From: Streptomyces sp. 6-11-2
Lineage (GTDB): Bacteria; Actinomycetota; Actinomycetes; Streptomycetales; Streptomycetaceae
Reading direction: 5' to 3'
NCBI RefSeq assembly: GCF_006540305.1
Contig: NZ_BJOR01000001.1
Span: 4,774,001 to 4,838,000, forward strand
Length of the DNA: 64,000 nt
Shown piece after piece: positions 8,754-17,500 of the stretch. The position numbers were made by a program, and so were the translations under genes. The stretch's first letter is position 1. The number at the start of each line of letters is the position of its first letter. Below the pieces are notes generated by a model, which worked only from the letters and a program-made list of their open reading frames with translations, searched no databases and was not told the DNA's origin.

Positions 8754-9131
8754 GTGGAAAGAAGTCGCCTTATGCGACTCTTGGAAGGAGTCGACGAGGT
8801 GCGCCCTCTTTCCCGGGCCGCGCTCGGGGCGGGTGCCGAGTATGACATTTGGCCCGAAGGTGTCCTGCCGCGGCGCGTCGTGCCCATCTATGAAAGGCGA
8901 GAGCGCGTCGCGTGTCGCTCGGGTCAACCGTCAGTCGGATTCGAGGAGGCAATTGATGCTCTTCGCGTGCACCAAGGGGAAAAGATTGCGACAGGTTTCG
9001 TTGATGGTCGAAACCGAGGGGGATATTATTTCCAGCTCTTCCTGGATGCGGGTCTCAACCGTATCCTCGCTGTCTTCGGGATCAAGCCTTCTCCGGCGCG
9101 GGGCTCGCTGAGCGGCTCCGGGGCAGACTGA
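8754..9131 (+). CDS. Hypothetical protein, candidate orphan immunity protein
   Basis: This 125-residue frame lies 62 bases after the degenerate tip. The GTG at 8754 is preferred for the GGAGG at 8745-8749; an ATG at 8772 is the alternative. The protein has no signal peptide or membrane segment. Visible stretches include AEYDIWPEGVLPRRVVPIYE, SVGFEEAIDAL and GGYYFQLFLDAGLNRILAVFG, which suggest a compact alpha/beta fold. I do not recognise the family. It is unrelated in sequence to the upstream candidate immunity protein. Its place behind a tip remnant suggests an immunity gene kept after its toxin decayed, which is inference from the general layout of polymorphic toxin loci. A strong terminator follows at 9141. 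Confidence 0.6.
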   Translation: MERSRLMRLLEGVDEVRPLSRAALGAGAEYDIWPEGVLPRRVVPIYERRERVACRSGQPSVGFEEAIDALRVHQGEKIATGFVDGRNRGGYYFQLFLDAGLNRILAVFGIKPSPARGSLSGSGAD

Positions 9132-9140
9132 TGGCACCTG

Positions 9141-9178
9141 TACGGGGCCCGGTTTGACCCCTCAAGCCGGGCCCCGTA
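9141..9178 (+). terminator. Terminator hairpin closing the toxin cassette region
   Basis: A 16-bp stem (9141-9156 with 9163-9178, one G-U pair) with a 6-base loop lies just after the orphan gene. It marks the border between low-GC accessory DNA and the rplU housekeeping region. Confidence 0.85.
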
Positions 9179-9180
9179 AC

Positions 9181-9338
9181 CTTGACCGTCGGCGTGTCGC
9201 CAGATGCGTCTCATCCCCGTAAACCTCTTCCTCCCGGGAACGGGCCCGCACGGGCCGTGGCCGGGAGAGGCCGTTCGCGCGTGTCGCGGGGCGGCTGGAC
9301 TGCGGGGATACCGTTCCGAGCGAGAGAGTGAGATCCGC
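9181..9338 (+). promoter_or_regulatory. rplU promoter and 5' leader region
   Basis: The 158 bases before rplU begin with TTGACC (9181-9186), a good -35 candidate immediately after the preceding terminator. A long GC-rich leader with short self-complementary blocks around 9229-9270 follows. Ribosomal protein leaders are often regulatory, but I see no named leader motif. GAGAGAG near 9322-9328 may serve as a weak ribosome site. Confidence 0.4.
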
Positions 9339-9659
9339 GTGTACGCCATCGTGCGCAGCGGTGGTCGCCAGCACAAGGTTGCTGTCGGCGACATCGTTGA
9401 GGTTGACAAGATTTCCACTGCCAAGGTTGGCGACACGGTCGAGCTCTCGACCCTGCTCGTTGTCGACGGCGACGCTGTGACCAGCGACCCGTGGGTGCTG
9501 GCCGGCATCAAGGTCCAGGCCGAGGTCGTGGACCACCACAAGGGCCAGAAGATCGACATTCTGCGCTACAAGAACAAGACCGGCTACCGCCGTCGTCAGG
9601 GCCACCGCCAGCAGTACACGGCGATCAAGGTCACGTCGATCCCCGCGGCTGCGAAGTAA
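9339..9659 (+). CDS. rplU: 50S ribosomal protein L21
   Basis: L21 is a primary component of the large ribosomal subunit and binds 23S rRNA. The GTG at 9339 gives 106 residues, the usual Streptomyces length, beginning [18 protein letters not shown]. The conserved C-terminal basic signature ([15 protein letters not shown]) is complete. An in-frame extension to 9204 is rejected because it lacks any L21 homology. It forms the standard rplU-rpmA pair, with rpmA 14 bases downstream. In other streptomycetes rne (RNase E/G) usually lies upstream; here that position is occupied by the RHS toxin region. Confidence 0.98.
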   Translation: MYAIVRSGGRQHKVAVGDIVEVDKISTAKVGDTVELSTLLVVDGDAVTSDPWVLAGIKVQAEVVDHHKGQKIDILRYKNKTGYRRRQGHRQQYTAIKVTSIPAAAK

Positions 9660-9673
9660 GGGACTGAGGAGAC

Positions 9674-9928
9674 ATGGCACACAAGAAGGGCGCATCGTCC
9701 ACCCGGAACGGTCGCGACTCCAATGCCCAGCGGCTCGGCGTGAAGCGCTTCGGCGGTCAGGTCGTCAACGCGGGTGAGATCCTGGTCCGCCAGCGCGGCA
9801 CCCACTTCCACCCGGGCGCCGGCGTCGGCCGTGGCGGCGACGACACGCTGTTCGCGCTGCAGGCCGGTGCGGTGGAGTTCGGCACCAACCGCGGTCGCAA
9901 GGTCGTGAACATCGTTCCGGTCGCCTGA
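9674..9928 (+). CDS. rpmA: 50S ribosomal protein L27
   Basis: L27 lies at the peptidyl-transferase centre of the 50S subunit, where its N-terminal tail contacts tRNA. The 84-residue sequence starts [20 protein letters not shown] and contains the L27 signature [15 protein letters not shown]. The ATG at 9674 follows GAGGAG closely. It needs no N-terminal processing extension of the Firmicutes type. It is cotranscribed with rplU and followed by a strong hairpin before obg. Confidence 0.98.
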   Translation: MAHKKGASSTRNGRDSNAQRLGVKRFGGQVVNAGEILVRQRGTHFHPGAGVGRGGDDTLFALQAGAVEFGTNRGRKVVNIVPVA

Positions 9929-9943
9929 TCGGAATTCTTCGCG

Positions 9944-9985
9944 AGGCGGACCTCACTTCCCCGGCGGGAAGGCGGGTCCGCCTTT
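9944..9985 (+). terminator. Terminator between rpmA and obg
   Basis: A 9-bp outer stem (9944-9952 with 9975-9983) encloses a second pairing of CTTCC with GGAAG type and is followed by TTT. It would end or attenuate rplU-rpmA transcription, so obg probably has some expression of its own. Confidence 0.75.
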
Positions 9986-10041
9986 CGCGTGTTACGCAGT
10001 AACCACATCCGTACATTTGCGCAGTGCTGGAGGCACACACC

Positions 10042-11484
10042 ATGACCACCTTCGTGGACCGCGTCGAACTGCACGTCGCCGCGGGTAACGGAGGCCACGG
10101 CTGTGCCTCCGTGCACCGTGAGAAGTTCAAGCCGCTGGGCGGCCCGGACGGCGGCAACGGCGGGCGCGGCGGTGACGTGATCCTCACCGTCGACCAGTCC
10201 GTCACGACGCTGCTCGAGTACCACCACTCCCCGCACCGCAAGGCCACCAACGGCAAGCCCGGCGAGGGCGGCAACCGCTCCGGCAAGGACGGCGAGGACC
10301 TGGTTCTGGCGGTGCCGGACGGCACGGTGGTCCTGGACAAGCAGGGCAACGTGCTCGCCGACCTGGTCGGCCACGGCACCTCGTTCATCGCCGCGCAGGG
10401 CGGCCGGGGCGGCCTGGGCAACGCGTCGCTGGCCTCCGCCCGGCGCAAGGCGCCCGGCTTCGCGCTGCTGGGCGAGCCGGGGGACCTCCAGGACATCGTG
10501 CTGGAGCTGAAGACCGTCGCCGACGTGGCGCTGGTCGGCTACCCGAGCGCCGGAAAGTCCTCTCTCATCTCCGTCCTCTCCGCCGCCAAGCCGAAGATCG
10601 CCGACTACCCCTTCACCACCCTGGTGCCCAACCTGGGTGTGGTGACGGCCGGTTCGACCGTCTACACCATCGCCGACGTGCCCGGACTCATTCCGGGCGC
10701 CAGCCGCGGCAAGGGCCTGGGCCTGGAGTTCCTGCGCCATGTGGAGCGATGCAGCGTGCTCGTGCACGTGCTGGACACGGCGACCCTGGAGTCCGACCGC
10801 GACCCGGTCTCCGACCTCGATGTCATCGAGGAGGAGCTGCGGCAGTACGGCGGCCTCGACAACCGCCCCCGCATCGTGGTCCTGAACAAGATCGACGTGC
10901 CCGACGGCAAGGACCTCGCCGAGATGGTCCGGCCCGATCTCCAGGCGCGCGGCTACCGCGTCTTCGAGGTGTCGGCGGTGGCGCGCACGGGACTCAAGGA
11001 GCTGTCCTACGCGGTCGCCGACCTGGTCGCGACGGCGCGTGCCGCCCGTCCGAAGGAGGAGGCGACCCGGATCGTCATCCGCCCGAAGGCGGTCGACGAC
11101 ACCGGCTTCACCGTCGTCCGCGAGGACGACGGCCTCTTCCGTATCCGCGGCGAGAAGCCCGAACGCTGGGTGCACCAGACCGACTTCAACAACGACGAGG
11201 CGGTCGGTTACCTCGCCGACCGGCTCAACCGCCTCGGTGTCGAGGAGGCGTTGATGAAGGCGGGCGCCCGGTCCGGCGACGGCGTCGCCATCGGACCCGA
11301 GGACAACGCGGTCGTCTTCGACTGGGAGCCGACGGTCATGGCGGGCGCGGAGATGCTGGGGCGCCGTGGCGAGGACCACCGCTTCGAGGCGCCGCGTCCG
11401 GCCGCCCAGCGGCGCCGGAACCGGCAGGCCGAGCGGGACGAGGCGGAGCAGGGGTACGAGGGGTTCGACCCCTTCGCCTCGTAG
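10042..11484 (+). CDS. obg: GTPase Obg/CgtA
   Basis: Obg is a slow-hydrolysing GTPase that associates with the 50S subunit and links GTP levels to ribosome assembly; in Streptomyces it also affects aerial growth. The 480-residue protein has the glycine-rich N-terminal Obg fold (residues 1-157), a G domain with P-loop GYPSAGKSS near 167, DVPG near 212 and NKID near 282, and the actinobacterial C-terminal OCT domain near 345-430. The ATG at 10042 is chosen for GGAGG 8 bases upstream; a GTG at 10024 lacks a site. It meets the minus-strand glycosyltransferase only 7 bases after its stop. Confidence 0.97.
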   Translation: MTTFVDRVELHVAAGNGGHGCASVHREKFKPLGGPDGGNGGRGGDVILTVDQSVTTLLEYHHSPHRKATNGKPGEGGNRSGKDGEDLVLAVPDGTVVLDKQGNVLADLVGHGTSFIAAQGGRGGLGNASLASARRKAPGFALLGEPGDLQDIVLELKTVADVALVGYPSAGKSSLISVLSAAKPKIADYPFTTLVPNLGVVTAGSTVYTIADVPGLIPGASRGKGLGLEFLRHVERCSVLVHVLDTATLESDRDPVSDLDVIEEELRQYGGLDNRPRIVVLNKIDVPDGKDLAEMVRPDLQARGYRVFEVSAVARTGLKELSYAVADLVATARAARPKEEATRIVIRPKAVDDTGFTVVREDDGLFRIRGEKPERWVHQTDFNNDEAVGYLADRLNRLGVEEALMKAGARSGDGVAIGPEDNAVVFDWEPTVMAGAEMLGRRGEDHRFEAPRPAAQRRRNRQAERDEAEQGYEGFDPFAS

Positions 11485-11491
11485 ACCGGCT

Positions 11492-12898
11492 TCATGGTGC
11501 CGGCGCCGGTCGTTCCACCGGTGCCGGCTCCGGCAGCGGCCATGCCATCGCCGACAGGTCGACCCAGCCCGGCAGGGCCTCCATGCGGGGCAGCGACAGG
11601 GCCAGCACGCCGCCCCGCGAGATCTGCAGGGTGGCCACGTTGACCGTGGACGCCGGCAGGGTCTGCAGCAGGGCGACACCGCGGTGGGTGCGGGCCGGGC
11701 TCACCGCCGTGTCCAGCACCGCGCTGACGGGCGTCGTACTGGACGTCCACCGGGATCCGAAGCCGCCGCCGTCGGCGGGGGCGATCGAGCCCGTGAGTTC
11801 GACCCGGTCGCCGTTCAGCCGGTAGCGAGGCGGGTCACCGTGGGCGGTGACGGCCGGATTCAGCGGCAGGTCCCGCCATACACGGTCGGCCGGCCGAGCG
11901 CCCTCGGGCAGCAGGGGCCAGGGGTCCGCGAGCCACTCGCCGAGCCTGCCCGACTTCGCCGCCGCCTGCAGCGCCGCGTCCCTGCGGCCGGTGACGAACT
12001 CCCGCAGTACGTCGTCGCGGATGCCCCCGTAGAGCCTGCCCACGTCGGGCAGGAGCGCCGTGACGTCGAGTTCCGGCGGCGCCTCGGAGAGCCTTCTGAG
12101 GAAGCCGAGATAGGTGAAGGCGGCGTACCGCTCCATCAACCGCCGCACCCCGGGTCCGTGGCGCGTGCCCACGTCGAGCAGGTGCAGGTTGAGGTCGAGG
12201 TGGTCGCGGTAGTTGCCCGCGTTGGCCCGCAGGGAGTCCATGATCGAGGAGCCGTCGCCGCGCTGCCGGTAGAGGTAGACGGAGCGGTCCAGCAGGTTGA
12301 CGCGGCGCGCGGACAGCAGCGCCGGAACGCTGAACCAGGCGTCCTCGAACAGCACGCCCTCCGGGAAGGACGCCCGGATGCGCCGCAGGAACGGCACGGA
12401 GAACAGCTTGTTCCACACGCTCGCCGAGAACACCAGGTCCGGGTACTCGGTGATGTCCTCGACGCACCGGTCGCCGTCTCCGAAGTACCGCTTCCAGCGG
12501 CCGTAGGGGCGCAGCGGGACGTTGGTGAAGTCGGCGACGACCATGTCGGCGTCGTTGCCGCGGGCCGAGGCCAGCATCGCGGACAGCCCGTCGGGCACCA
12601 TCACGTCGTCCGCGTCGGCGAAGGCGACGTGCGCGGCGCGGACCTCGCGCAGCCCGCGGTTGCGGGCCGCTCCGGGACCCGCGTTGGACTGTGTGATCAG
12701 CTCGGCCTGCGGATGGCGGTCGGCGAACGCGGCGAGCAGTTCGCGGGTGCCGTCGGTCGATCCGTCGTCGACGAGGATCACCTGGGTCCGGTCGAACCCG
12801 TCGAGGGCGGCGACCGAGTCCAGGAAGCGGGGCACGTGCCCGGCCACGTCGAAGCAGGGCACGACGAGCGCGGCGTCGTACGAGGGCTGGTCCGTCAC
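11492..12898 (-). CDS. Family 2 glycosyltransferase
   Basis: This 468-residue protein opens with a GT-A fold domain: VVPCFDVAGHVPRFLDSV, the nucleotide-sugar motif ILVDDGSTDGT near residue 45 and the metal-binding FADADDVMVP near 95. These are the hallmarks of inverting GT2 enzymes that transfer a sugar from an NDP-sugar. The C-terminal third, from about residue 330, has beta-strand character and may bind acceptor polymer. The GTG at 12898 follows GGAG on the minus strand. It sits beside a CDP-alcohol phosphatidyltransferase-like gene and near a TagF-type enzyme, which suggests cell-wall glycopolymer synthesis. The exact sugar cannot be told from sequence. Confidence 0.85.
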   Translation of the reverse strand: MTDQPSYDAALVVPCFDVAGHVPRFLDSVAALDGFDRTQVILVDDGSTDGTRELLAAFADRHPQAELITQSNAGPGAARNRGLREVRAAHVAFADADDVMVPDGLSAMLASARGNDADMVVADFTNVPLRPYGRWKRYFGDGDRCVEDITEYPDLVFSASVWNKLFSVPFLRRIRASFPEGVLFEDAWFSVPALLSARRVNLLDRSVYLYRQRGDGSSIMDSLRANAGNYRDHLDLNLHLLDVGTRHGPGVRRLMERYAAFTYLGFLRRLSEAPPELDVTALLPDVGRLYGGIRDDVLREFVTGRRDAALQAAAKSGRLGEWLADPWPLLPEGARPADRVWRDLPLNPAVTAHGDPPRYRLNGDRVELTGSIAPADGGGFGSRWTSSTTPVSAVLDTAVSPARTHRGVALLQTLPASTVNVATLQISRGGVLALSLPRMEALPGWVDLSAMAWPLPEPAPVERPAPAP

Positions 12899-12952
12899 CG
12901 AGGGCTCCGTTGCTGGGGGGCGATGCCTGCGGGCACACGGCCGGGAAAACGC

Positions 12953-12990
12953 CGATGCCGGCCTCCGACGTGCTCAGGAGACCGGCATCG
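12953..12990 (-). terminator. Terminator after CDP-alcohol phosphatidyltransferase gene
   Basis: Stem 12953-12961 with 12982-12990 is perfect over 9 bp and extends by CTCC/GGAG after one mismatch, with a 10-base loop. It lies between the two minus-strand genes and should reduce read-through into the glycosyltransferase. Confidence 0.65.
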
Positions 12991-13010
12991 CGGTGGGCCG
13001 AGTGCGGGAG

Positions 13011-14009
13011 TCAGCCCGTGACGGGGACGGACGCGGTGACCGGCTCCTCCGCTGCCGCTGCCGCTGTGGCGGCCGCGGCGGTACGGCGGTACGAGTCCAT
13101 GGCGTTCTCGAAGTCGCGGGTCGAGAGCATCAGCTTGTAGATGATGGCGAGTTCGAAGAGCACCAGCAGGACACCGGCCCCGATCGTCACGCCCATGATC
13201 GCCCCGGCGAGCGGGCCGATGATGAACACCGCCATCTGGAACTCGATGCCGCTGACCAGGTGGGTGCGGATGCGGTGGCTGATCAGGAGGTCGCGGATGC
13301 GGTTGTAGCGCGTGAACCGGCGCACGAACGACTGCTGCGTGACCACCCCGAGGGTGGGGGCGGCGGGCTCCTCGGCGCGCTGGTCGGCCGCGCTCTCCTC
13401 CTCGCCGGCCTCCACGGCCTCGTCCTTCGCCTCGGCGGTGATGCGCGCGGCCGCGGCGACGCGGGGCGCGGGCGCCTGGGTCACCTCGGCGACCTCGGCC
13501 GCGGCCTGCTGGAGCTTGGTCCGCATGCCCTGGCGGACCTTGTAGATCTGCAGGGCGTCGATGTACCGGAGCATGTCCAGGAAGACGACGGCCAGCGCCA
13601 GCCAGATGTACGCGACGTTGCCGGTCTGGTGGTACTGGCCGCCCATGAGGGCGACGGCGCAGACCAGGACCCGGATGCGGTCGAAGACGTAGTCCAGCCA
13701 GGCGCCGAACTCGGATCCGTTGCCGGTGAGCCGGGCGAGCTTACCGTCCATGCAGTCCAGGATGAAGCTGCAGTGGTACACGACCGCGCCGACGACCAGC
13801 CAGAGCCACCCGCCCTGGGCGAAGCAGGCGGCCGCTCCGAGGCCGAGTACGAGCGCGGCCCAGGTGATCTGGTTCGGAGTGACCCTGGTCCACTTGGCGG
13901 TCCACCGGACCAGGGGCGTGGCCACCGGGTCGACGAGCAGAACGGTCCACCAGGCGTCCCGCTTCTTCTCAGTGCGGCGGCGCACTTCGGCGAGCGGAGG
14001 TATGTCCAT
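13011..14009 (-). CDS. CDP-alcohol phosphatidyltransferase family membrane protein
   Basis: The protein (332 residues from ATG 14009) has the full CDP-alcohol phosphatidyltransferase signature near residues 82-107: DCMDGKLARL, then GAWLDYVFDR, giving the DG...AR...G...D...D pattern that binds metal and CDP. Several hydrophobic helices surround it, and a further pair lies near the C-terminus around FIIGPLAGAIMGVTIGAGVL. Family members join an alcohol to a CDP-activated lipid or polyol phosphate in the membrane. An Ala/Glu-rich insert near 190-240 (TAEAKDEAVEAGEEE) is unusual. Upstream codons to 14051 are possible but have no family homology. Its neighbours suggest a role in envelope glycopolymer or phospholipid synthesis; the substrate is unknown. 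Confidence 0.85.
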   Translation of the reverse strand: MDIPPLAEVRRRTEKKRDAWWTVLLVDPVATPLVRWTAKWTRVTPNQITWAALVLGLGAAACFAQGGWLWLVVGAVVYHCSFILDCMDGKLARLTGNGSEFGAWLDYVFDRIRVLVCAVALMGGQYHQTGNVAYIWLALAVVFLDMLRYIDALQIYKVRQGMRTKLQQAAAEVAEVTQAPAPRVAAAARITAEAKDEAVEAGEEESAADQRAEEPAAPTLGVVTQQSFVRRFTRYNRIRDLLISHRIRTHLVSGIEFQMAVFIIGPLAGAIMGVTIGAGVLLVLFELAIIYKLMLSTRDFENAMDSYRRTAAAATAAAAAEEPVTASVPVTG

Positions 14010-14543
14010 GGTCGGCAGGAAGCCCTTTCGGGGTGGCCCTCGGCGAGGCACCGAGGAGCGCGCGGAGTGGTCGGACGTGCCACACGAGGCGGCCGGGGCA
14101 TGCCGGTGCGCCTTACGTCAAAGGACGTTGGCTTTACCACGGTAATCCAACAGTCAAATGCCATCGTAGGGTGGCCCGGGCGCGGCCAACCATACGCCGT
14201 TCGCCAAGGCTTAAGGCAATGCTTGGGCGGCGGTGGTTGCCCCGTTCATCCGAAGCTGTGTCAAGAATCACACGGGGCCGGGACATAAGGTGGATGGTGT
14301 CTGAATCGTCCCTGATTGGGAGCCGACCGGACGTGCGGGTTAGGCTAATCTGCTCATGAGTCAGCCGCTTCCTTGTGGCACTTGGCTTTTGCCGCTTGGC
14401 GCGCCTCCGTGGCGGAGTTCCTCCCGGGGCCCCCTTGTCGTGCGGGCCGAGGTTTGGGCGCCTTCCGGGCCAGTGCCGACGCGAGGGCGTTTGGCGTGGG
14501 AGCTGTGATCTCCGACTTTTCAGTCCTTGGTAATGGAGGCGTG
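14010..14543. promoter_or_regulatory. Divergent intergenic region with dyad symmetry
   Basis: These 534 bases separate two divergent envelope genes and have lower GC than their surroundings. The palindrome TTACC-AC-GGTAA (14134-14145) is nested inside GTTGG...CCAAC (14127-14131 and 14147-14151), and ACGTC-AAAG-GACGT lies just before it at about 14114-14127. These are good operator candidates for one or both genes. TTAGGCTAAT near 14340-14349 may be a -10 for the rightward gene, with a leader of about 190 bases. I see no convincing coding sequence here. Confidence 0.45.
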
Positions 14544-17500
14544 ATGTTCCCGCGCGTGGACGCTGCACCTGGCATCACCGTCGTCGTCCCCGCGTACAAC
14601 GCCGCGGCGACCCTCGGCAGAGCCCTCGACTCCCTGGTGGTGCAGACGTGCCAGGACTTCGAGGCCGTGGTCGTCGACGACGCGTCCCAAGATGGTAGCC
14701 GGGCCGTCGCGGAGAGTTACGCGGACCGAATTCCGCAGCTGCGGGTCATATCCCGGCAGACCAACAGCGGGGGCGTGGGAGCACCCCGCAATGATGGAAT
14801 TCGTGCGGCACGCGGCGAATACGTCATGTTCCTGGACTCCGACGACGAACTACCGGTCAAGGCGTGCGAACTGCTGCTGGAGTCGGCCCGGAACACTGGT
14901 GCCGACATCACCGCCGGACGCGCCCACCGGATCAACCTGCAGCGTGACACGACGCAGGTGTGGCAGCCCATGCTCTACGGCGTCGACCGGACCGTGGACG
15001 GCATCCGGAACTGGCCGGAGCTGATCAACGACCCCATCGCCGCCGCGAAGTTGTACCGGCGGGACTTCCTGCTCGAGAACGAGATCTTCTTCCCCGAGGG
15101 GGTCTTCTACGAGGACACCTTCTTCTCGGCCAAGTCCTACACCCTCGCCTCCGGTATCTCCGTCCTCGCCGAACCGGTCTACCGGTGGGTCTGGGAGGAC
15201 CCGCAGGACGGCAGCGCCTCGATCACCAACCGGCGCGGGGAGATCCGCAGCATTTCCGACCGGGTGGCGGTGCACCGGCTGGCGGACGGGTTCCTGCGCG
15301 ATGCCGGCGCCGAGGACATCAAGGTCTACAAGGACGCCCGCTTCATCAGCCACGACGTCCGGCTGTACGCGAAGGAACTCCGCGCGGGCGACGAGCGGTT
15401 CCGCACTGCCTTCCTGGACATCGTCTCGGAGTACCTGACCGAGATCGACGAGCGGGCCTACCCGCTGTGCGGCCCGCTGGACCGGGTGCGCGCCTTCTAC
15501 TTCCGGAACCGGCTGGCGGACGAGGCCCTCACGGTCGCCGACTTCGAGCAGCGCCGCGGCGTCGTCTCCACCGACCTGGTGCGCCGTGGAGACCGCGTGT
15601 ACTGGTCGGCACGCCATGCCGGCCTGCCGGGGGCGGACGAGTTCCTCGACGTGACCGAACTCGGCCTGCAGGACGAGTCGTTCGAGAACTGCAAGCTGTT
15701 CAACCGGGTCACCTCCCTCGCCGTCGACGGCACGACGGTCACGCTCGAGGGCGAGATCCTCAACCAGTTCCAGCGCATCGGAACCGGCGACGAGGTACGG
15801 CTGGCGCTGCACGTACGGGCCAAGGACACCGGCGAGCGGACCGTCGTGGAGGTGCCGGGCGTCCGGGTGGACGAGTCCCGGATCTCCTACCAGGTCTTGT
15901 TCGACCTGGGTTCGGCCGCGGCCGTGCTCTCCTCGCGGAGCCTGGTCAACCTCAACATGCAGGTCCTGTGGAAGGGCCGCAAGCACACCACCGCCCTCTG
16001 CGTCCGCGGCAGCGACCTGGCACCGCTCGGTCGCGTGCTGGAGCCCTCCGGTCTGTGGCCGGACATCACGGGCAGCGGCAACCTCGTGTGGCGCCCGGCC
16101 GAACCCGCCGACGCCAGGGGGGCGACGCGCAAGGCGCCGGACGCCGGGTACTGGCAGTGGTGGCAGGGGCGCGAGCTGCCGGCGAACGCCGCGGAGCCCG
16201 CGGAACCCGCCGCGACCGTCGTGGTGTTCTGCGCCGGATACGGCGACGACGCGCTGCGGGCCGCCCTGAACTCCCTGGCCTGCCAGGAGGAGTTCGGCCG
16301 TACCCGGGTGCTCCTGGTCACCGCCGGGACCGGTACGGACGCGCCCGCCGCGGTCGAGTTCGCCGACCGCCACGGCAACGCGAGTCTCGTCCGCACCCCG
16401 GACGGCCGCGACGCCCGGGCCTCCCGGCAGGCGGTCCTCGACCGACTGGCAGGTCCGTACGCGGCCTTCATGGACGGATCCGGTGTCCTGGCCGAAGGCG
16501 CGCTGGCCGGGCTGCTCGCCGCGGCCGCGGCCGCGGACGACGTCGACGTCGTGGTCGGCGACACCTGGCAGGCCTCCGAGGCGCTGCGCGAGGCCGACGT
16601 GTTCCTGCGCGAGTGCTTCGAGGCCGGCGACCGGACCGTCGACGGCCTCGCCGGCGCCCCCGACCTGCTCTTCGCCGCGTCGCCCGGCGGCAAGCTGTTC
16701 CGCTGCGACCTGCTGCGCGAGTGCGGCTTCCACGTCGGGGACGGCTGGGACATCGAGCACATCACCCCCGTGGCCACCGCTCTGCTGAGGGCCCGCCGTA
16801 TCCGCGTGACCGCGGCGCTGGTCTACGGAGTCACCGACGACGCCCGCTCCGGCCTCCCCGCCCGTGACCGGCGGGAGACCGCGCGGAGCCTGCTGGCCCT
16901 GCACCAGTCGCTGCTGGACGCCCATGCGGCGGCGGGCCCGGAGCGGCGGGCCGCGCTCCAGCGCTTCGTGGCGGGCAGCTTCCACCCGTACCTGGTCGGC
17001 CTGCCCAAGATGATGGTCGGCGAGGAGCTCGAAGCGCTCTACCCGAAGCTGCGGACCCTCTACCGGGACATCCCGGACGACGTCGTCCTGGACTGCGCCG
17101 GTCCGAACGCCTCCCTCCTCACGCATCACGCCGTGAGGGCGGGCAACGCCGCGCTCTTCACCCGTCCGTTCGAGGAGCCCCGTTTCCTGCCGGAGCTGTC
17201 GGTCGCCGGCCCGGTGCTCTTCCGCAGGGCCGAGGGCGACGTGGACGACTCCACGCTGCTGCGCGTCATGTCCCGGTCGGCCCAGGCGGAGTCCGTCCGT
17301 CCCGTCGACGGCGCATTGCGCGTCGAGGGGTTCCTGACCCTTGGCGACGTCGACATCTCCGAGGACTTCGGCAACCGGCTGGAGCTCGTGTTCAGCGCGC
17401 CCGGCGGCCGGGAACACACCGTACCGGCGCGGCAGGTGTACCGCCGCGACCGCTGGCACGTCCGCAAGCAGCGGGACCTGCACAGCGGCTGGCGGGCCGA

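Noticed and set aside
9204..9338. N-terminal extension of L21 starting at 9204
   Set aside because: L21 homology begins exactly at GTG 9339 and the extension is not conserved in the family.
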